A stretch of 64,000 bases of DNA from the NCBI RefSeq assembly GCF_001280005.1, contig NZ_LGDW01000259.1, positions 1-64,000 on the forward strand, read 5' to 3'. Every line of letters starts with the position of its first letter. Within the stretch, counting starts at the first letter, position 1. The notes beneath the pieces are model-generated. The model saw only the letters and a program-made list of their open reading frames with translations. It did not search any database and had not been told where the DNA came from. The position numbers and the translations under genes were made by a program. Positions 56,838-64,000 of the stretch are shown here, piece after piece. Source of the DNA: Streptomyces sp. NRRL WC-3618. GTDB taxonomy: Bacteria > Actinomycetota > Actinomycetes > Streptomycetales > Streptomycetaceae.

Positions 56838-58070
56838 ATGGTTACGATCGGGCGCCCCAGCCCCGTCGAGCACAGGACAGCGTCGTTGAAGCGGACGTAC
56901 CAGGACATTCGCCGGACCAACCGATTCGCGGTGATGCGGCATCTCATCGCCACGGCGCCGGTCGTCAGGCGCGACATCGCCGCGGCCACCGGCCTGTCGG
57001 TGGCCACTGCCTCCGACATCGTCAACGAGTTGCACGAGTTGGGGCTGCTGACCGAGATAGGGCAGCAGGCTTCGGGCGGCGGACGCCCGCGAAACCTTCT
57101 CGCGCCGGCCGTTGAGGGCCCCCGGCTCATCGGCGTCGACATCGCCGAGACCTACGTCCACGTCGAGGTCTTCGACCCGTCGCTGCAGGTTCTGGCCAGA
57201 GCCGAGTACGAACTGCATCCGCACGCCAACCCGCCGGAGTACGTCGTGGACCGCATCGTCCGCGGAGTCGACGAGGCGATCGCGCGGGCCCAGGTGGAGC
57301 GCGGCAGGGTTCTCGGGGTCGGCGTCAGCATTCCCGGCCAGGTGCGCGCGGACGGCACAACCTCCGTCTTCGCCCCGAACTGGAACTGGAACGACGTACC
57401 GCTGCGGGACCTGCTCACCGAGCGGATCCCGGATTTACCGATCCTCCTCGACAACCCGCTGCGTGCGAGCACCGTCGCCGAACTGTGGTTCGGTGCCGCC
57501 CGAGGCCGCGACAACGTCGCCGTCCTCACCCTGGGAACCGGCGTCGGCGCGGGCCTGACCGTCCAGGGGTCGCTCTACCGCGGAGCCACGAACACGGCCG
57601 GCGAATGGGGCCACACCAACCTTGTCATCGACGGCCGCGAGTGCCGCCGGGGATGTGTCGGTTGCGTGGAGACCTACGTGGGCGCACCCGGCATCATGCA
57701 GCACCTCGCGGAGATCCACCCGGACAGCCCGCTCCTGCACCCCGACGACCAGATGGCGACCATCCACGCCCTGGCCACCGCCCACGCGGCCAAAGACCCG
57801 GCCGCACAACAGGTGATCGCCACGACCGGCCGCTACCTCGGCATCGCCATCGCCAACCTGATCAACCTCTGCAACCCGCAGATCATCGTGCTCACCGGCT
57901 GGGTCGCCGACAGTCTGGGCAGCGCCGTACTCCCGCACGTACGCGCCACCGCCGCCCGCTACGCACTCGCCGAACCCTGGGAAGGCACCGAGATCAGTCT
58001 CTGCCCCATCGACCGCAACCCGGTCAGTCTCGGCGCGGCGACCCTCGTCCTCGAAGGATTCCTGTCCTGA
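56838..58070 (+). CDS. ROK-family transcriptional regulator
   Basis: A 410-aa regulator. Residues about 18-75 form a winged helix-turn-helix (TYQDIRRTNRFAVMRHLI, then VRRDIAAATGLSVATASDIVNELHELGLL). The sugar-kinase-like domain has LIGVDIAETYVHVEVFD, LGVGVSIPGQV, LTLGTGVGAGL and the ROK zinc motif GHTNLVIDGRECRRGCVGCVE (two Cys pairs with His). The start at 56838 is the first ATG giving this protein; earlier codons are Arg-rich and non-conserved. It is expected to repress the divergent transporter-enzyme operon and to respond to a sugar released by it. Confidence 0.88.
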   Translation: MVTIGRPSPVEHRTASLKRTYQDIRRTNRFAVMRHLIATAPVVRRDIAAATGLSVATASDIVNELHELGLLTEIGQQASGGGRPRNLLAPAVEGPRLIGVDIAETYVHVEVFDPSLQVLARAEYELHPHANPPEYVVDRIVRGVDEAIARAQVERGRVLGVGVSIPGQVRADGTTSVFAPNWNWNDVPLRDLLTERIPDLPILLDNPLRASTVAELWFGAARGRDNVAVLTLGTGVGAGLTVQGSLYRGATNTAGEWGHTNLVIDGRECRRGCVGCVETYVGAPGIMQHLAEIHPDSPLLHPDDQMATIHALATAHAAKDPAAQQVIATTGRYLGIAIANLINLCNPQIIVLTGWVADSLGSAVLPHVRATAARYALAEPWEGTEISLCPIDRNPVSLGAATLVLEGFLS

Positions 58071-58135
58071 CCCTCCCGCGGTGAGCCACTCCACCATCCG
58101 CATCGAAACGCATGAAAGAGAGAGGTGTACGAGTC

Positions 58136-60109
58136 ATGGCAGATTCAGCGAGCCACGCTCTCCCTGAACAGCCGTCGACCGGCGCCCCGGGACGGCTCTC
58201 CCGGCGTGGACTCCTCAGAGGCGCCGCCGTCACCGTGGGAGCCGCGGCGCTGGGTGCCGGCGCCGCCGGGACAGCCGCGGCGGCCGACGCCTCGGTCACC
58301 GCGACGGCCCCCGACGGCAGCAACACCATCACGATGTCGCTGACTTCGGGCGCGCTCAGCTGGTCGGCCAAGCGCGGAGGCGCGACGGTGGTCGACACGT
58401 CGGCTCTCGGCCTGAAACTGAGCGACGGGACGGTCCTCGGCGCCGCCGGCACGGTGATCACCAACTACCAGCACTGGACCATCGACAACACCTGGACCCC
58501 GGTGTACGGCCGCAACGCGACCGTCCGCGACCGGTACCAGGAGATGCGCTGGAACCTCCAGGACACCGCCACCCTCATCAACTTCAGCGTCCAGCTCCGC
58601 GCCTACCCGACCGGCGTCGCCTTCCGGTACGTACTGCTCGACAAGGGCACCGCCACCATCGCCGACGAGCTGACCACGTTCCTCTTCCCCAACGGCACCC
58701 TGGTCTACAGCGCGCGTGACGAGGACCCCTACAACCCGGTCGCGCCCGGCTCGATCCCCGCCACGGGCACATCGACCACGGACATCGGCCCGCTGACCGA
58801 CCTGCCGCTGACCGCCACCTACGCCGACGGCAGCCTGATCGCCTGCGTCTGCGAATCCTCCCGACTCAACTTCCCGCGCCTGATGCTGAGTTCGGTGTCC
58901 GGACAGCCGAACACGCTGGCCGCCTACCTGATGGAGCACACCGCCCGCGGTTCGGACAGGGTCCAGACGACCTCGACGGTCACCACACCGTTCGCCACGC
59001 CCTGGCGGGCGGTGGTGACCGGCTCCACCCACGCCGAACTGGTCGACAACGCCGAGCTGGTGCTCAACCTGGCCCCCGCGAACGCGCTGGCCGACACCTC
59101 GTGGATCAAGCCGGGCAAGGCCTTCCGGGTACAGCTGACCACCGCCGCCGGGATGGCGGGCGTCGACTTCGCCGTGGCTCGCGGCATGCAGTACATCGAG
59201 TACGACGGCGGATGGTACGGCGACCCCGACCACAGCACCGACGCCACGAAGCCGATACCGGACATCGACCTGCCCTCGGTCATCTCCTACGCCACGAGCA
59301 AGGGCATCGACGTCCTCCTCTACGTCGACCGCAGAGCGGCGGGCAACCCCGACAGCCTGTTCGGCCTCTACAAGAGCTGGGGCGTCGCGGGCGTCAAGCT
59401 CGGGTTCATCAACGACGGCACCCAGGCGATGACGAACCTGATCACGAACTGGGTCCGGACTGCGGCCACGCACAAGCTGCTGATCGACCTGCACGACGAC
59501 GTGCGACCGTTCGGCTACGAGCGCACCTACCCGAACTGGATCAGCCTGGAGGGCGTGCGCGGCAACGAGCGGTTCCCGACCGCGAGCCACAACGTGACCC
59601 TGCCGTTCGCCCGCAACATCGGCGGGCCGCTGGACTACACCATCTGCTACGGCCAGTCGCGGGACCGGACCACCAACGCCCACCAGATGGCGATGGCGGC
59701 GGTCTACTACCAGCCGCTCAACTTCCTCTACTGGTACGACTCCCCGTCGAAGTTCGCCAACACCGCCAACTGGCCGGGGCTGCCCTGGTTCGACGCCATC
59801 CCCACCACCTGGGACGAGAGCCACGCCCTCGCCGGATCGATCGGCCAGTACGCCGCTGTCGCCCGCCGCCACGGTGACACCTGGTTCCTCGGGGCGATGA
59901 CCGACGAGACGTCTCGGACCCTGTCACTCCCGCTGACGTTCCTGGGCGGCGGGTCGTACACGGCGACCGTCTACGCCGACGGAACCCCGGGCACCAGCCC
60001 GTATCAGACGCCGGTCGTGGTCAGCACCCGGACGGTCACCTCGGCCACCACGCTGAACGTGGCGATGGCCCCCGCGGGCGGCCAGGCGATCATCCTCAAG
60101 CCGAGCTGA
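58136..60109 (+). CDS. Secreted GH97 glycosidase (inverting alpha-glucosidase type)
   Basis: A 657-aa exported enzyme. The start at 58136 follows GAGAGAGG; the N-terminus has a Tat signal (SRRGLLRGAAVTVGAAALGAG). The GH97 beta-sandwich occupies about residues 50-290 and the TIM barrel about 300-560. In the barrel, GVKLGFIND has Gly423 where retaining members place an Asp nucleophile, while SLEGVRGNERF supplies the Glu residues (472, 478) that act as base in inverting members. So inverting alpha-glucosidase-like chemistry is the better guess. It lies 65 bases after the ROK gene, probably in one transcript. Confidence 0.85.
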   Translation: MADSASHALPEQPSTGAPGRLSRRGLLRGAAVTVGAAALGAGAAGTAAAADASVTATAPDGSNTITMSLTSGALSWSAKRGGATVVDTSALGLKLSDGTVLGAAGTVITNYQHWTIDNTWTPVYGRNATVRDRYQEMRWNLQDTATLINFSVQLRAYPTGVAFRYVLLDKGTATIADELTTFLFPNGTLVYSARDEDPYNPVAPGSIPATGTSTTDIGPLTDLPLTATYADGSLIACVCESSRLNFPRLMLSSVSGQPNTLAAYLMEHTARGSDRVQTTSTVTTPFATPWRAVVTGSTHAELVDNAELVLNLAPANALADTSWIKPGKAFRVQLTTAAGMAGVDFAVARGMQYIEYDGGWYGDPDHSTDATKPIPDIDLPSVISYATSKGIDVLLYVDRRAAGNPDSLFGLYKSWGVAGVKLGFINDGTQAMTNLITNWVRTAATHKLLIDLHDDVRPFGYERTYPNWISLEGVRGNERFPTASHNVTLPFARNIGGPLDYTICYGQSRDRTTNAHQMAMAAVYYQPLNFLYWYDSPSKFANTANWPGLPWFDAIPTTWDESHALAGSIGQYAAVARRHGDTWFLGAMTDETSRTLSLPLTFLGGGSYTATVYADGTPGTSPYQTPVVVSTRTVTSATTLNVAMAPAGGQAIILKPS

Positions 60110-60274
60110 TGCGACGGACGCGGGTTCAGCCGGTGCCCTCTCCCGCCGCTGCCACTCCAACAACTTCGAGACCCGGTGACCACCACGTCCCCGCGGTACT
60201 TCACCGACCTGAACGGCGCCTTGCCGCCCGGCGCACCCGGCCGGTCTTCCGGTGGCTGGTTCGACAACGCTCAC

Positions 60275-63133
60275 CTACGGTGGGCCGGCTCGCTGGCCCG
60301 CGCCGGGACCACGGCCCAGCGCCACCGTGAGCTCCCCTCGCCTCCGGATCCCCAACTTCCGGTAAGCGCTGGTCAGATGGGTCTCCACCGTCCGTCGGGC
60401 CACATGCAGCAGTTCTGCTATCTCCGTGTTCGTGCGGCCCGCCGCCGCCAGTTGCGCTATCCGGCGTTCGCTCGCCGTCAGTGTGGTCGCCGTGCGGCGG
60501 GCGCCGCCCTCGCGCAGGGCCGCTTCGGCGGTGGTGCGCAGGCGTACGGCGCCCAGGCGTTCGGCTCGTTCGGTGGCTTCGCGCAGGGACTTGCGGGCGC
60601 GGGTTCGTTCGCCGGACGCGAGGAGCTGGTGGCCCCGGGCGATCAGGGCCGGGATCAGTTCCGTTTCGACGGAGGCCTCGCGCAGGACTCGTACCGCCTC
60701 GTCGGTCAGGTCCAGGCCGTGGCGGGCGCCCGTCGCCGTGCCGAGTACCCGCAGTGAACGGCCCACCAGGCGTGGGGTGTTCCACACCCGGGCCAGCCGC
60801 AGTTCCTCCTCGGCCAGTGCGAGCGCCTCCCGGGGGTGACCGAGGTCCAGTCGGCACTGGGCGGCGGCGGCCCGCCAGGGGGTGACCACCGGGCTCAGTA
60901 CGTCGCGGGCGGACTGGCGGCGGCCGCACTCCAGGAAGTCGCCGAGGGCGCCGGCCGGATCGCCCGAGGCGGCGCGCACCACGCCCCGGGCGTACAGGAA
61001 ACGGTTCAGCTCCCAGGAGTCGTGCGCCTCCCGCAGGTCGAAGGCGTCGGCGAGCCGCCCGGCCTCGTCGAGGCGGCCGGTCTCGACCAGCGCGAGCAGT
61101 ATGTGCGCGTCCGCGTTCGTCGGTCTCGTGCCGGTGTTGGTTCCGGGTGCGGGCTCCGCCGACGACTCCTCCCCTCGGAATCCGTCACCCGCTCCCGTCC
61201 CCTCCCTCCTCCGCCACGACTCCGGCTCGGTCAGCAGGCTTCCGTAGTCGCCGCGGGCGGCGGCTATGTCGGCGCGTACGTTCAGCAGGGCCTCGTGCAT
61301 CGGGTGGAGCAGGGTGGGGCGTTGGCCCGTGAGGCCTCGGTCGGTCAGGCGTTCGGCCTCATCGAGCTCGTCGGCCCACTGGGCCACCGCCGCGGCCGTG
61401 CCCAGCAGGAAGGGTTCCGCCAGCGGGCCGGCCGGCTCCGCGAGCAGCGCGCGTACCTGCTTCATCGCGGCGTCCGCCGAGGTCAGGCCCGCTGTCGCCT
61501 CGTACCGTACGAGGAGGGCGCGGCCGGCGGGGCCGAGCGCCTGGGGGGAGTGTTCGGCGGTGTCGCGCAGCCAGCGGTAGATCTCCTCGCGGATCGTCTG
61601 GTCGTGGTCGGAGAGGAGAGCGGAGGCCGTCTGGACCGTGTGGAGGAGGTCCGGATGGTCCGTCAACTGGCCGTCCAGGTTACGGAGCAGGGTCACCGCC
61701 GCGCGGGCCTCGCCGCGTCTGGCCAGCGCCGTGCCGAGGGCCACCGCCGCCTGTACGCGGTACTGCGGCAGGCCCTGCAGGCGCATCGCCTCGGTGAGGC
61801 GCGGGATGCCCGTCGAGGAACGTACGGCGGCGAACTCCAGCGAGCCCAGCTCGGTCAGCACCTCGGCCCGGCGGCCCGCCGACATCGGCTCGGCCAGTGC
61901 CCGGCGCAGCAGGACCACCGCGTCGTCCCTGCGGTCGTCGCGGACCGCGCCGGTGGCCGCGTCGAGCAGGGCGTCCGTCGCCCACACCTCGTCCACCGGG
62001 CCCGACCGCAGGAGCTGCCCCGCGACCGTCTCGGTCGGGTCGCCGCGCCGCAGCATCGCCTCTGCCGCCGCCCGGTGCGCCGCCTGCCGGTCGGCCGCGG
62101 GCCAGCCGGTGAGGACCGCGTCCCGCAGCAGCGGGTGGGCATAGCGGGGGCGGCCGTCGGCGTCGTCGCGCAGCAGGCCCAGCCGGGTCATGGCGGTCAG
62201 CCAGCCCCGTACCCGGCACGGATCGGCCCCGGTGGTCTCGGTGAACAGCTCGACGTCGGGGCCCTGGGGCAGTTCCTCCAGCACGGCGAACACGCGGGCC
62301 GCCTCGGCCGTCGCGGCCCCCGCGCAGTCCAGCCACCAGGACACCGCCGCCGGGTACGCCCCCGGATACAGCGCGGCGCACGTCTGGGGGAGCTCGGCCG
62401 GTGCGCCGGTGGTGGCGTTCAGGTCCTCCAGGAGGGCGCGCAGGAGCAGCGGGTTGCCCGCGCCCGCCCGTACGCAGTCCGCCACCCACCGCTGGGAGTA
62501 CTCCGGCGCGTCACCGACCGCCGAACGCACCAGTTCCGTCGCCGTGTCGAGACTCAGCGGGGCGAGGGTGTGGGTGCGTACGAGGGTGGGGGAGAGGGTG
62601 TGGACCAGGCCGGCGGACGGCGGCTCCACGTCGTACTGGCTGCGCTCCGTCACCAGCAGCAGTATCGGTAAGCGGTCCACTCTGCGCGCCGCCTCGATCA
62701 GCCAGCAGCGCGAGTTCTCGTCCGCGAGGTGTACGTCGTCCACGGCCACCAGCACCGGCGCCTCGGCCGCGTACGCGCACAGCAACCGCCAGAGCCGGGC
62801 GGCCGGTTGGACGTCCGCTGGAACGTCGTTGGCGTCAGGAGGCGGGCAGCGCTGGGCCGGTACGGTCAACTTCCGTACGGGGGCCAGTAGTTGTTCTATG
62901 ACGGGGAGGTGGGTGTCGGTCGCGACGCCGCGCTGGGGGGAGCAGCGGACGCGCAGTACGCGCATGCCGTGAGCCTCCGCCTGCTCGGTGGCGGCCTCCA
63001 GGAGTGCGGTGCGGCCGGTGCCGGTGGCGCCCCGCAGCAGGACCAGGCGGCCGGTTCCCGCGCGGGCGCGTTCGGCCTCGGCGGCCACCAGGGCCAGCGC
63101 CTCCCCGCGCTCGTACAGCGATGCGGACAGCAT
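60275..63133 (-). CDS. LAL-type LuxR-family ATPase regulator
   Basis: A 952-aa regulator. The N-terminal ATPase has GATGTGRT at residues 35-42, where Arg41 stands in place of the usual P-loop Lys, and a Walker B-like PVLVAVDDVHLAD near residues 128-140. A long helical TPR-like middle precedes a C-terminal LuxR helix-turn-helix (TASERRIAQLAAAGRTNTEIAELLHVARRTVETHLTSAYRKLGI). Proteins of this layout activate genes for sugar use or specialised metabolism. Its target is not evident. It converges on the GH97 gene and diverges from the LuxR gene at the window's end. Confidence 0.88.
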   Translation of the reverse strand: MLSASLYERGEALALVAAEAERARAGTGRLVLLRGATGTGRTALLEAATEQAEAHGMRVLRVRCSPQRGVATDTHLPVIEQLLAPVRKLTVPAQRCPPPDANDVPADVQPAARLWRLLCAYAAEAPVLVAVDDVHLADENSRCWLIEAARRVDRLPILLLVTERSQYDVEPPSAGLVHTLSPTLVRTHTLAPLSLDTATELVRSAVGDAPEYSQRWVADCVRAGAGNPLLLRALLEDLNATTGAPAELPQTCAALYPGAYPAAVSWWLDCAGAATAEAARVFAVLEELPQGPDVELFTETTGADPCRVRGWLTAMTRLGLLRDDADGRPRYAHPLLRDAVLTGWPAADRQAAHRAAAEAMLRRGDPTETVAGQLLRSGPVDEVWATDALLDAATGAVRDDRRDDAVVLLRRALAEPMSAGRRAEVLTELGSLEFAAVRSSTGIPRLTEAMRLQGLPQYRVQAAVALGTALARRGEARAAVTLLRNLDGQLTDHPDLLHTVQTASALLSDHDQTIREEIYRWLRDTAEHSPQALGPAGRALLVRYEATAGLTSADAAMKQVRALLAEPAGPLAEPFLLGTAAAVAQWADELDEAERLTDRGLTGQRPTLLHPMHEALLNVRADIAAARGDYGSLLTEPESWRRREGTGAGDGFRGEESSAEPAPGTNTGTRPTNADAHILLALVETGRLDEAGRLADAFDLREAHDSWELNRFLYARGVVRAASGDPAGALGDFLECGRRQSARDVLSPVVTPWRAAAAQCRLDLGHPREALALAEEELRLARVWNTPRLVGRSLRVLGTATGARHGLDLTDEAVRVLREASVETELIPALIARGHQLLASGERTRARKSLREATERAERLGAVRLRTTAEAALREGGARRTATTLTASERRIAQLAAAGRTNTEIAELLHVARRTVETHLTSAYRKLGIRRRGELTVALGRGPGAGQRAGPP

Positions 63134-63382
63134 GCCTGCCTCCTGTCGTGGGTATCTACCGGGGATGTCTGCGGTGGATGGTGGCCGCCGTGGGTATGCG
63201 GTGGCCCGTCTCCAGGTCTAAGAAGGCCTAACGGGCCGTTTAGGTTGAAGCGTTCGCCGATCTCGTGGTGTTCCTCGTGGTGGTCCACGATTGCGCGCGC
63301 CCCCTGGGGCACAGAAGTGTGGGCTGTGCACGTCTGCCACCGACCGCTCGCAGGTGGCGGCACCTGACCCTGGGGGCAGTCC
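63134..63382. promoter_or_regulatory. Divergent region between the two LuxR-type regulators
   Basis: This 249-base region between the LAL gene and the right-end regulator must hold both promoters. The stretch 63215-63255 (AGAAGGCCTAACGGGCCGTT) contains a partly symmetric AACGGGCCGTT element that could bind a dimer. No RNA gene is visible. Confidence 0.35.
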
Positions 63383-64000
63383 TTGCGCAGCACGCCAGTT
63401 CGCACCACCAGCCCCGGCAGCGGTACCGGGGCCGGTACCAGGGCCGCCGGAACCGGGCCCTCCGAAACAGGCCGCCGCATACCCGTCGCCGTACACGCGG
63501 CCGACCCGATCTCCCGCGCCGGCGCGGTCAGCCAGCTGCGGCAGCACCCGGTGGTCGAACTCCGGGACGAGAAGGACAGCGGGCCCGGCGTCGTGGCCCT
63601 GCTGGTCAGCGAGACCCTCGACGACGCGACGCTGTCACGGCTGCGCCGACTCGTCCGCAGCGAGGGCGCCAAGGCCGTTCTCGTGGTCGGCGTGCTGCGC
63701 GAGAACGAACTCCTGGACGTCATCGAGTGCGGCGTCGGAGCCATCGTCTGGCGCCACGAGGCCACCGGACGCAGGCTGGCACAGGCCGTACTCGCCGCCG
63801 CCCGCGGTGACGGCGACCTGCCCTCCGACCTGCTCGGACGGCTCATCAGCCAGGTGGGCACCCTGCACCGCACGGCGGCCGGCCAGCCCGTCGTCCCCAC
63901 CTCGGGACTCGCGCCGCGCGAGGTCGATGTCCTGCGCCTCGTCGCCGAGGGACTCGACACGGGGGAGATCGCCGCCAAGCTGTCCTACTCCGAGCGCACG
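63383..64000 (+). CDS. LuxR/NarL-type response regulator, 5' part
   Basis: The frame is open to the right edge. A TTG at 63383 with GGGGGCAG upstream gives LRSTPVRTTSPGSG, a variable start, then IPVAVHAADPISRAGAVSQLRQHPVVEL, a receiver-like first strand and helix. The phosphorylation pocket is degenerate: VVALLVSETLDDATL has no clear Asp at the normal place, so it may act without a kinase. GLAPREVDVLRLVAEGLDTGEIAAKLSYSERT starts the LuxR helix-turn-helix and is cut by the window edge. Such orphan regulators often sit near LAL genes. Confidence 0.7.
   Translation, partial: MRSTPVRTTSPGSGTGAGTRAAGTGPSETGRRIPVAVHAADPISRAGAVSQLRQHPVVELRDEKDSGPGVVALLVSETLDDATLSRLRRLVRSEGAKAVLVVGVLRENELLDVIECGVGAIVWRHEATGRRLAQAVLAAARGDGDLPSDLLGRLISQVGTLHRTAAGQPVVPTSGLAPREVDVLRLVAEGLDTGEIAAKLSYSERT

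Overview
The window looks like a piece of a Streptomyces chromosome. It has very high GC in third codon positions, frequent GTG and TTG starts, Tat and lipoprotein export signals on secreted enzymes, an actinobacterial group 1h [NiFe]-hydrogenase locus, and LuxR/LAL and ROK regulators. This placement is inferred from sequence character, not from a database match.

About 1-15.5 kb is a defence island. After the 3' part of an ATPase-fold (anti-sigma-type) gene, a minus-strand pair resembles QatB and QatC, the latter a QueC-like PP-loop enzyme. It diverges from a four-gene plus-strand operon matching the pglY-pglZ-brxD-brxHI half of a type 2 BREX (Pgl) system. The PglX methyltransferase and PglW kinase are not in the window and may lie to the left. 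A DUF3800 protein, a long palindrome, a small unknown frame and a Fic toxin with a composite antitoxin close the island.

About 15.6-31.4 kb is one long plus-strand hydrogenase locus: DUF6400-like and zinc-ribbon-like small proteins, hypX, hhyS, hhyL, a NifU-like protein, DUF5947 and DUF6084 proteins, an unknown with a Gly-Pro linker, an endopeptidase, a 34-aa membrane peptide, then hypA-B-F-C-D-E. The small subunit carries Cys-x-Gly-Asp in place of the usual Cys-x-Gly-Cys, as known for oxygen-insensitive group 1h enzymes that oxidise trace H2. HypX fits an aerobic source of the active-site CO.

About 31.4-44.3 kb holds a disordered protein, a putative immunity gene, a 2691-aa secreted RHS polymorphic toxin (RHS barrel with an embedded ricin-type lectin, HINT autoprotease and a PD-(D/E)xK-like C-terminal toxin), and a divergent secreted FG-GAP/VCBS-type protein. 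About 44.3-46.9 kb is an isoprenoid operon: small protein, polyprenyl synthetase and an MpaB/latex-clearing-type oxygenase.

About 47.1-60.1 kb is a glycan-use locus: an ABC transporter (binding protein and two permeases, no ATPase), GH51 arabinofuranosidase, GH43-ricin protein, a frameshifted ricin remnant, and GH29 fucosidase with F5/8 and ricin domains, all on the minus strand. A ROK regulator and a GH97 enzyme diverge from it. The right end has a LAL-type regulator and a truncated LuxR-type regulator.

The most interesting feature is the QatB/QatC-like pair back to back with the BREX half-operon. Others are the Phd-VbhA composite antitoxin, the leader hairpin with a U-tract before the RHS toxin, and decaying secreted-enzyme fragments in the glycan locus.
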